A stretch of DNA of 16,638 bases from positions 1 through 16,638 of the forward strand of contig JACKQL020000281.1 in the NCBI GenBank assembly GCA_018296165.2. The letters are read 5' to 3'. The position numbers and the translations under genes were made by a program. Below the pieces are notes generated by a model that ran no database searches, was not told the DNA's origin, and was given only the letters and a program-made list of their open reading frames with translations. This stretch comes from Termitomyces sp. T153 (lineage: Eukaryota > Basidiomycota > Agaricomycetes > Agaricales > Lyophyllaceae). Every line of letters begins with the position of its first letter. Positions within the stretch are counted from its first letter, which is position 1. Positions 9,926 through 16,638 of the stretch are shown piece by piece.

Positions 9926-11434
9926 TCACCTATCAATATTGACTACTAGCTTATGCCTTGCCTCATGATTGTGCTTGTACAGTCTCCCCTTTTGATCAAA
10001 GAAGAACTGTCTTGCAAACCTCTTGAACTTGTCTGGGTCCCAACCCTGCAAACCCTCAGGTTCTTTGCTTGGGTCTTGTAGCCAGCTTTGTACAATTGGT
10101 AGCAAGCCATCCCACTGTTCACTCTCACCACCTTTCCTATGTTCCAAGTAGGCCTGTAAGTCTGCTTCCTTTTCTTCCTCAGTACCTTCTGTGGGCAATA
10201 GAGGCTGAGAGAGATATAGTACTGTAACAGGATCTATTCTAGATGTCTGCTGCTGACTTAGAACTGCCTTCCTAAGTTCCACTTCTTGAGACCTTGCTCT
10301 ATCAAGTTCTTGTTCAAAGTCTGATACTTCAGTGGCTACTGCATGTAGATAGCCACCTCTAGTGTCAATTTGATCTGCAAACTCTTCAAGTGCTAAGAGT
10401 TCCCAATCTTCCCATCCTGGTTCATTGTTGGTTTGAGCTGGATATTCAAAGTGCATAGTCTTTGGGTTGTCCACCAACTCTGGACTAACAGGCAGGTACT
10501 CCTCATCTCCTAGCTGCTTGAGCCTCCTAGACAGGCCATCAACACTAAAGGTTTTTCCTGGCACATGCCTCAAAGTAAAATGATAGAGTAGTACATCCTC
10601 AATCCATCTTATTATGGTGGCATTAGGGCCTACTCCAGGATTGCTTAGCATTCCCTTCAAATACTTGGCATCTGTCTCCACTACAAGCTTCCTACAACCA
10701 ACCAGCCAATACTTATTAGCTTGCAAGGCTCTCATCAAACCATAGAGTTCTCTTTTAGGTTGTGAGAACCTTGCCTCCCTCTCATTCAAAGTGATGGATC
10801 CTAGCTTAGCACAAGTGCATTGCTTAGGATTGTCTGGAGCTTCCTGGAATATTCCAAAGCCCACTGCCATCCAAGAGGTGTCCACTGATAAGACCACTGC
10901 CCCTCCTGACTCATAGTCAAGTGGTTTCAGAGGTGCACTTTCAGCTAGCAACTTCTTCAACTGGGCCATTGCTGACTGCTGTTCCTCACCCCAAACACAT
11001 GGTGTGTGGTTTTGACTCAATTTGTTGATCAGTGCAGCCACTTTGGCATAGTCTTTAATGAACATCCTAAAGGTACCACAAGTACCTAGAAAAGCTCTGA
11101 CATCTGACTTGTCCTGGTAATCACCCCACCCCATGACAATGGCCAATTGCTTGGTCTCAGGTTTCTGTCCCTCATAGGAACACCTGTGTCCAACCACTAC
11201 AATCTCATCTGCACAGACTACTGACTTTTTCCCAGAGAAAGTTCCTCCAGCATATTTGATTCTTTGTAACACTCTGTTTACATTCTGCAGATGTTCCCAT
11301 ACAAATCTCCTAATGCCTGGATTTTCTGGGATAACCTCATAGCCTCCATCTGGCAACTCATACCTGTGAGGTGGACCTCTAATTGACACATCATCAATAT
11401 ATGGCCAAGTTACATGAGGTATCTCATCTTTCAA
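9926..11434 (-). pseudogene. Gypsy pol: RT palm, RNase H and linker
   Basis: A 502-codon uninterrupted stretch. PYIDDVSIRG (residues 11-20) holds the catalytic Asp-Asp pair of reverse transcriptase; the thumb and connection follow (GIRRFVWEHLQNVNRVLQRI, DVRAFLGTCGTFRMFIKDYA). RNase H has its four acidic residues: D185 in VLSVDTSW, E229 in FSQPKRELYGL, D255 in VVETDAKYL and D299 in HVPGKTFSVDGLSRR. The copying chemistry residues all look intact. It ends at TGA 9926-9928, probably a former CGA arginine codon, as the next residues continue the integrase finger. I saw no CpG at all in this stretch, so every arginine here uses AGA or AGG. Confidence 0.9.
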
Positions 11435-12079
11435 AATGAAGGTAATGTCATCATGAAAGATTGGTACTGAATTTGTTCAGCCCATTGGCAAGGTTACCAA
11501 CCTTAGAGCCCCAAAGGGTGTCTGAAAGGTGGTATAGTCCCTAGACTTCACATCCAACACTCTCTCATCATATCCCACATACAAGTCAAAGATCCCTCCA
11601 CAAGCCCTGCCAGCAAAATGACTAGCTAATTTTTCAGTTGCTGGTGGCAATCCAGAATGTGCTATGGTCACTTTATTTAAAGGTTCCAAGCTGTGAACTA
11701 TCCTCAAACTCTCACCATCCTTCTTCAATACTGTGAACCACTGGGATCTGTATGAAGGGTTGGATGGCTCATACACTCCTGCCTCAATTTTCTGCTTGAT
11801 CATCTGGCAGATTTTATTGCTGAGTCCAGGAGCAATGGTAATGTTCTTCAATACCCAGGGAGTGTGAGGAATTACTGGCATTACTACAGGAGGGAAGAAT
11901 TCCTCCTTGAGCCTGCCTATAGGGAGAGGAGATGAAAAAGACTCACAGAGTACCCCCAACCATCCTGAGGCTGCCTTGTTGGCAAGCCATTCCTCCCACC
12001 ACCTTACTACCTCTGCCATGGCCTGAGGCACCTTCACATTAGATGCCCTCTGATCTGCCTGTGCCCCCAACCCCTCCAA
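11435..12079 (-). pseudogene. Gypsy pol: reverse transcriptase, N-terminal part
   Basis: 200 residues in the pol frame. GVYEPSNPSYRSQWFTVLKK and RIVHSLEPLNKVTI are reverse-transcriptase fingers/palm motifs, and GRACGGIFDLYVGYDE carries the first catalytic aspartate (residue 165). TTFQTPFGALRLVTLPMG leads up to a TGA at 11477-11479, where the family has tryptophan (the usual text is PMGWTNS); the frame then reads TNSVPIFHDDITFIL into the next segment. The stop therefore cuts the palm domain and fits a TGG to TGA change. The family normally has VHDLQPLN, so serine replaces aspartate in the VHSLEPLN motif. Confidence 0.87.
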
Positions 12080-13110
12080 CTATTGCACCACCACCTCTGC
12101 CCATGCCTCCAACTGCCCCACCTGTGCCCACAACTCCTGGAGCTGTGACAGCCACTCCATGGCCATCTGCATGGCTATCTCCCAGTCCCTCCATGCAGTG
12201 TCTCTGTCCCTCTGTGCCTTGTCCCACTCCCTTCACATCACATCTCAATCCTCCCCAACCCTTCAGACCTCCTTCTTGTGCATGGCTAATGACCTCTCCA
12301 ACCCCTTGACCTGACAACACAGGAAAGCCTCAGTGACCAACCATGACATTCCCATAGGCTGCTCAATTGGGGCCCTGGAGCTCAGGAAATACACCTGGGG
12401 GCCCCACCATTGCCTGTTCACTCCAAGCTTGCTTGCTCAGCCCCACCTCTAGCAATGGGGATGCTCTCTGCTTCTCCTTGTCACGTGCTATGGGGGCCCT
12501 TCCCTCTGCCCACCCTACAGAGGCCCAATCTTCATTGACAGCTACTCTGTGCCTACCCCACCCTCTGCTCCAGAGCCCTGCCCAGACACCTTACTCCACT
12601 GCCCCTTCTCCAGCTGTGCCACAACTCATGCTTGATCTCAACCCTGCTCAGCAGCAATGCAGGTGGCATGCCAACTCAATGTAACAGAGCACTTCTTGTG
12701 CCACGAACAACATGGAAGGCACACCAAGGTATCCCCACTGTAACCCTGGCACAGGCTCCTTAAACTCACATTGCTCCCCCTGCTGAGTACAAGGCATGCA
12801 CTGCAAGGATGGGTTAGCTTGGAAAAGGAAAGGCCACACTAACCACTCACTGGGGCCACCGCTTGGCACCACTCAAGAGTCAGAGGACCCCTTGCCCACC
12901 TCATGGCCTCCACAAACTGCTCTGGTGTCACCTCCACCTGCACAATCCTGGAAGCCACAAGGACAGGTCAGACTACCCCCAGACCAAGACCAGACTTGGA
13001 ACATGAGGCAGGGGCTGCCCTCACCACCAGTTGTACTGGGACTCCACCCAACAATACTCCCGATGGACCTGCCACTGCTGCAGACAACTCTGTCAAGGCT
13101 CATTTAGTAA
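12080..13110 (-). pseudogene. Gag-like region of the Gypsy element
   Basis: Upstream of pol in the same frame the minus strand encodes a tryptophan-rich, charged coiled-coil-like stretch (WDKAQRDRDTAWRDWEIAMQ, then MEWLSQLQELWAQVGQLEAW), ending in a TAG at 12080-12082. TGA codons at 12233, 12245 and 12263 fall in arginine-rich spacing, as if CGA had changed. Further upstream, a second frame open at 12872-12648 has QCMPCTQQGEQCEF, a C-x2-C-x6-C cysteine pattern that could bind metal. The order (cysteine motif, then coiled coil, then RT) fits the gag part of basidiomycete Gypsy elements as I know them, but sequence conservation in gag is low. The right limit is a guess. Confidence 0.5.
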
Positions 13111-13477
13111 TCCTGGGATGCAAGAAATGGATTTGCACTCACAATTCCAGTATATTGCCTCAACCTGCTGGCAATCCTGATGTCCCTCAGACTCTTTGAA
13201 AGAGGAAGAGTTGGACAATGTGGATGGTGACCTGGATGCTGATGGGGAATAAGCAGAGGAGGACATGAGAGAAATCTGGAGACTCCAGGGTGCATCCTAA
13301 CCCTTTTAATTTCTCAAAAAGACTTCTTGATGGGCAATGATCCTACTTTGACTTTGTTACCCATGCTGCTGCAGCTGCAGATTTGATCAATATTGCTTAT
13401 GCTTCCATTCCCACACTCCTGCCAATCCCTGACTCTCACCCCACATCTTGAGGATCTCAATGCTGAAGGGGGGGTGA
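13104..13477 (+). pseudogene. Plus-strand coding remnant at the end of a second LTR element
   Basis: One frame starting near 13120 reads MQEMDLHSQFQYIASTCW, then after a TGA an acidic stretch EEELDNVDGDLDADGE, a TAA, AEEDMREIWRLQGAS and further stops. A second frame reads FDFVTHAAAAADLINIAYAS, PTLLPIPDSHPTS and a TGA shortly before the LTR. Stops fall where Q or R codons would fit. Because a purine tract and an LTR follow in the same orientation, I read this as the 3' end of the internal part of a plus-strand LTR element. No domain is recognised, and its 5' part is missing or replaced by the Gypsy body. Confidence 0.4.
13465..13474 (+). other. Polypurine tract next to LTR
   Basis: GAAGGGGGGG ends three bases before the LTR start. 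Polypurine tracts next to the 3' LTR prime plus-strand DNA synthesis in LTR retrotransposons, which suggests the neighbouring LTR is a 3' LTR. Confidence 0.5.
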
Positions 13478-14477
13478 TGTCATGACCCACTCCTGTACCT
13501 CTGGGACCTCTCCAGAGCACTCCCCAATCCTCCCCCAACCCACCCTAACCTTCATTGACCCATGGCACCTGCCCCAGCTAACTCCAATGCTTCTTCAGCA
13601 AACCACAATGTTCTCCTGGAAAACCCCAACACATCCCCTGTGGGCCTCCTCGGCTCCTCCTCTTGTTTACAAGGCCCCTGAGCCCCTCCAATACTTCCCC
13701 TGACTTAGATGCATGTCAACTGACCACTCCTGCAACCTACACAACCCCTCCAGAGTTCTCTGATGACTGCAGGACAGACTGCATTCCCATCAGAATATCA
13801 CTATGGCCCACCCTCTGACCAGAACTGACACCCATCAACCCCGCACAGCTGTAACAAACCCCATCATTGCACCCCCAACCCCCAGAGAATGTCCAGTAGT
13901 TGGTATATAAAGACATAGGGTAGCATCTGTGATCTGAGCCTTGATATTACATTAACTGGTTACTTGTGTCTTGTATTTCTTTCTATCTCCATTTCTGTCT
14001 TACATCTCATCTTGTCTCCATCTCACCTCGACTGTCTCTATTTCCTTTGTTTTCCTAAGTCCCTTTTGCCCTAACATCATTACAAACTCCATGCATGTGC
14101 TATGACCTCCAAACATTCCTACAACAACTCCAGATCCCTCACTCGGCCCCAAGACCCATCAGTCTTGATCAATCCCCCATCAAACTCTGGCTCTGCTCCC
14201 ATCATTTGCAAAGCCTCTGCTTACCCCACAATCTATTTGCACATCTACAAACTTGTTCCTGATGCCCCCCTAAGCCCAACATTTAATATACTTACTTGGT
14301 TTTAAACTTCCCCAAACCACTCTGGACTTGCTCAGACTGCTTCCCTTGGCTTCCTCTCACAAGTCCCTCTAGTCTGCACCACCCCCAGAGTGCTAGGTTA
14401 TAAGTGCAGGACATCACATCTGCCTAGTAAGGACTCACCCAGTGTAGCTGAGCCCCCATAGTCAGCAGAACCTGACA
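13478..14477 (+). repeat. LTR of the same family as the solo LTR, opposite orientation
   Basis: Begins TGTCATGACCCACTCCTG and ends AGAACCTGACA; about 1,000 bp. It matches the reverse complement of 2361-3410 at the start, around the TATA box, and from TGCTAGGTTATAAGTGCAGG to the end, with clear divergence and indels. Flanking 5-mers (GGTGA and CTGAT) do not match, so it is not a simple solo LTR. With the purine tract upstream it is probably the 3' LTR of an element that has lost or rearranged its 5' part. It keeps a few CpGs that the Gypsy body lacks. Confidence 0.85.
13904..13912 (+). promoter_or_regulatory. TATA box of the LTR
   Basis: TATATAAAG, at the equivalent place to the TATA box in the other LTR copy, followed by the shared AGGGTAGCATCTGT-like start region. 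Confidence 0.6.
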
Positions 14478-14542
14478 CTGATGGCCTAGTAAAGTGATGT
14501 CTTTTCCAACAAGAAACAGTAGCAGTTGCCTCATTTGTAAGA

Positions 14543-15463
14543 TTACCCCTCCCCTGTATTGCTATTGACCACATACCCAATCTCATTCCTTGGTGGCACT
14601 GGCAAAGCCCTAGTTACAAGCAACAAAGTCATTTTACTTAGCTTTATCTGCATCTGTCTCTCAAATTTCTCTTGTCTTTCCTGCCCACTCTTCTCAAGTG
14701 TCAAGGTAAGCTCTGCCAATTCTTTCTTGACCATGTCTCTCAACTGTGTATTTTGATTGCTCATAGTCCATATGGCCTTAGCTGCCTGTTGAAAGAAACT
14801 GTTTATAGCACTCAAGTGGCTGCTTCTATGACTTTGGTTACAGAATACTAATCTATTATTTGATGCCACTCTAACAACTTCTTGCCTTCAGGTGTTGTGG
14901 CCCAAAAACAAACATGGCTTTTTTTTTCTGCAATGAAGAACTTGTCCAGGCAGGTAAAGAAGATCTTCACCATTTCTCAGTCAATGACTGCTGACTAGCT
15001 CAGAGTCCCTCACAAGTGTAGCCTAAATTCTCATACCCAAGCTTTGATGTACTTCAATAAGCCTTGTCTTCTCTGCTACTTTTTCCAATGCATCAATCAA
15101 GCCTTCCTTAATATAGGCTCATTCCACATACCTGTTAATAACTGTTTTCAGGATAGTTATACCAGTTGTTATTTTCTGGCATGGCCATCCATTCTCCTTC
15201 TGCTTATGCATCAGCATAACACAGGCATTTTTTTGTGACTTCCTGTCTTGAATATTCTGCTCATCAAACAAAGTTTCCACTTTCCTTATAATGCATGGTA
15301 GCTCTGCCAGAACATCATGCTTTAACTGTGGAGGTTGCCTGGAATTAGGTTGTGGCATTTTCCTCTTGGACTCCTTGTAATTTCCTGAGCTAATAGCTTC
15401 AGCCAGCATCTCTCTCTAGTGCAGGGTTACTACTGGAATTACTAACAATTCTAGTGTGTGCAT
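14543..15463 (-). pseudogene. Unrecognised reading frame with coiled coil, broken only by stops
   Basis: A single frame runs from an ATG at 15461-15463 to TAA at 14543-14545, about 306 codons, without any frameshift. Stops interrupt it at 15416 (TAG), 15119 (TGA), 15023 (TAG), 14981 (TGA) and 14888 (TGA), all of kinds a C-to-T change can make. ATG 15407-15409 is another possible start. The text includes LKHDVLAELPCIIRKVETLF, a stretch KEGLIDALEKVAEKT, and near the end a charged helix LRDMVKKELAELTLTLEK followed by QERQEKFERQMQ, likely coiled coil. I recognise no family. It could be a captured host gene, part of a mobile element, or the gag of an unknown element. It lies 65 bp from the LTR end, on the opposite strand. 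Confidence 0.5.
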
Positions 15464-16470
15464 GAGTTAATACTCCTGCAGTTTACAACTGCAGTAACTT
15501 TTGTTTCTTTGTGATGGTACCACTGCTAGTAGTACTTTTATTTGCAATGATGGTAGTAAGTCTATACCAACTACTAAGCCAGTGCTTTTGAGTAGGTAAT
15601 AGGACTCAATTTAACCCAAGCATATTCAATGTCTCAATTCTAAGTCAAATCACCAAATTGGAAGCTGAAGTTTCCCTCTGTGATGGGCTCCAGATGGTGA
15701 ACTAGTGACTGTGCAGTGTGAAGAAGGTGTAATGATTAAAGATAATAACACTTGCAGGAAACAAATGCTATGCCCATTTCCTCACTACAATCAACATCAA
15801 TCCCCTCTCTGGAACAGTATAGTCCTGAGTCCAGGGAAAGGATATTTAGAAATATTATGCTTTGCAATGCAATTCAGTTGGTTGACAAATAGAACATATT
15901 TGTCAGTACACAATAGACATGTATGATAGAGAAGTTCTGGATTTCAAGACAAGCTTCAGGGTTTTTAGCACACACAGCTGTTTGAATAGAAAGTCATATA
16001 GACAATCTGAAGCTACAGAGGGAAAATATACACACAACCAGGTCAAAGAAAAGGGATTCTGGTCAAAACCTTAGTACAAGGGCATAGCACTACTACACAG
16101 AAGTCTCAAATTTCATTTAGAAGCTATCCGAACACAGCACACACTGTCCCAATTATATGCAAAAGATATGAGATATGAGGTAGTTGAAACTTGTCCATTC
16201 TTCCAACCTACATACTTCTTATACCAAGTGCCTATCTACTGTGTAAACAATGCATAATGTTCATGAGCAGCAATAGATGTGTTAGTCTAGGGTAGTGTAA
16301 GTCGAGGCCCTTCCAGTACAGCTGACAAACCAGGACTATATGGGTCATATGTATCCCAAAGCCCTATTCTGTTCCTAGCCCAATGACCAAGTCCATTGAT
16401 CCAAGCCCTCAATCACTACTTTCAGCTCAGTGACATTAGACATATACCCACTGGTTTCCAAGGTTCAACC
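15464..16470. other. No convincing gene
   Basis: AT-rich sequence with short open frames only (the longest on the plus strand, 15705-15926, has no recognisable features). I see no terminal repeats, rRNA or canonical tRNA here. Confidence 0.4.
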
Positions 16471-16479
16471 ATCTGCAAG

Positions 16480-16572
16480 AGTTGATGCCTATGCGCCGAC
16501 ACCTATTTAAAAATGGGGAAACAAGGAACTGGAACCCACCACAGAGTAGCAGGAATTATAACCAGTCACATG
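16480..16572 (-). repeat. tRNA-like segment, possible SINE head
   Basis: On the minus strand GTGACTGGTTATAATTCCTGC is followed about 15 bp later by GGGTTCCAGTTCC (16525-16537). These resemble the D-arm region and B box of a tRNA-Glu (GTGGTTAGGATTC and GGGTTCAAGTCCC). No full cloverleaf can be folded by eye, so it is not a functional tRNA. A tRNA-derived SINE head followed by an unrelated body (towards lower coordinates) is possible. The A-box part is one base short and imperfect. Confidence 0.3.
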
Positions 16573-16638
16573 GCTTCAGCTTTCGAAGAAATTCACACAC
16601 ATACATTCAAAGAACAAAAACAATCTATTCTAGACCTT

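Larger units (their letters stand above)
8663..13110 (-). mobile_element. Ty3/Gypsy LTR retrotransposon body without recognisable own LTRs
   Basis: The minus strand holds, in order, a gag-like region, reverse transcriptase, RNase H and integrase, the order typical of Ty3/Gypsy elements. From 12079 to 8663 the pol frame never shifts; it is broken only at 11477, 9926, 9722 and 8858. No LTR was found on the left, and the LTR on the right (13478-14477) points the other way, so the element is truncated or was rearranged. It cannot make an intact polyprotein. Confidence 0.87.

Noticed and set aside
12043..12309. Proline-rich plus-strand open frame
   Set aside because: It is the complement of the tryptophan/arginine-rich gag-like coiled-coil frame on the minus strand, which has sensible protein texture and joins the pol frame.
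1..15463. Alternative genetic code in which TGA, TAA and TAG are read as amino acids
   Set aside because: The stops replace several different residues (R, W, Q), both TGA and TAG occur at likely tryptophan positions, and frameshifts coexist in the Helitron. Mutation by C-to-T changes explains all of this more simply.
15705..15926. Plus-strand open frame of 73 codons
   Set aside because: No domain, no splice or promoter context, and length expected by chance in this sequence.
1..16638. CRISPR array, rRNA or bacterial operon structure
   Set aside because: No regularly spaced repeats, no rRNA-like sequence, and the coding relics are eukaryotic mobile elements with introns nearby.

Overview
The window looks like a repeat-rich, accessory region of a filamentous fungal genome, most likely a basidiomycete of the Agaricomycetes. 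The reasons are the style of the Helitron protein (a DUF6570-like start, an HUH/two-tyrosine Rep, a PIF1-like helicase and a cysteine-peptidase-like tail), a Ty3/Gypsy polyprotein of a kind I associate with mushroom-forming fungi, and introns of about 50-60 bp with GTATGT/GTGAGC donors. The assignment rests on recognising protein families; no species is claimed.

Layout, left to right. (1) Bases 1 to about 6,770, minus strand: a large decayed Helitron transposase gene running off the left edge. It is interrupted at 2361-3410 by a solo LTR that sits between perfect 5-bp target duplications (CCAAC). Removing the LTR and one duplicate brings the helicase frame back into register. (2) 7,210-8,490, plus strand: a divergently oriented, intron-containing gene or pseudogene of unknown function. 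(3) 8,663 to about 13,110, minus strand: a Ty3/Gypsy body with gag-like region, reverse transcriptase, RNase H and integrase. The pol part lies in one frame broken only by four stop codons, and I could not find LTRs belonging to it. (4) About 13,104-14,477, plus strand: the end of a second LTR element (acidic coding remnant, purine tract, 1,000-bp LTR). Its LTR is the same family as the solo LTR in the Helitron, in the opposite orientation. (5) 14,543-15,463, minus strand: an unrecognised open frame of about 306 codons, broken only by stop codons and carrying a coiled coil. (6) The remaining right end has no convincing gene, but there is a tRNA-like, possibly SINE-derived, segment near 16,480-16,572.

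Two window-wide signals stand out. CpG is almost absent (about 25 CpGs by eye in 16.6 kb, none seen across roughly 8,900-12,480). The disabling mutations in every coding relic are dominated by stops of the kind made by C-to-T changes (CGA to TGA, CAA/CAG to TAA/TAG, TGG to TGA/TAG). Together they suggest cytosine methylation with deamination, or a RIP-like process aimed at CpG. No working gene system can be claimed; the window reads as a graveyard of nested mobile elements plus two uncharacterised coding relics.
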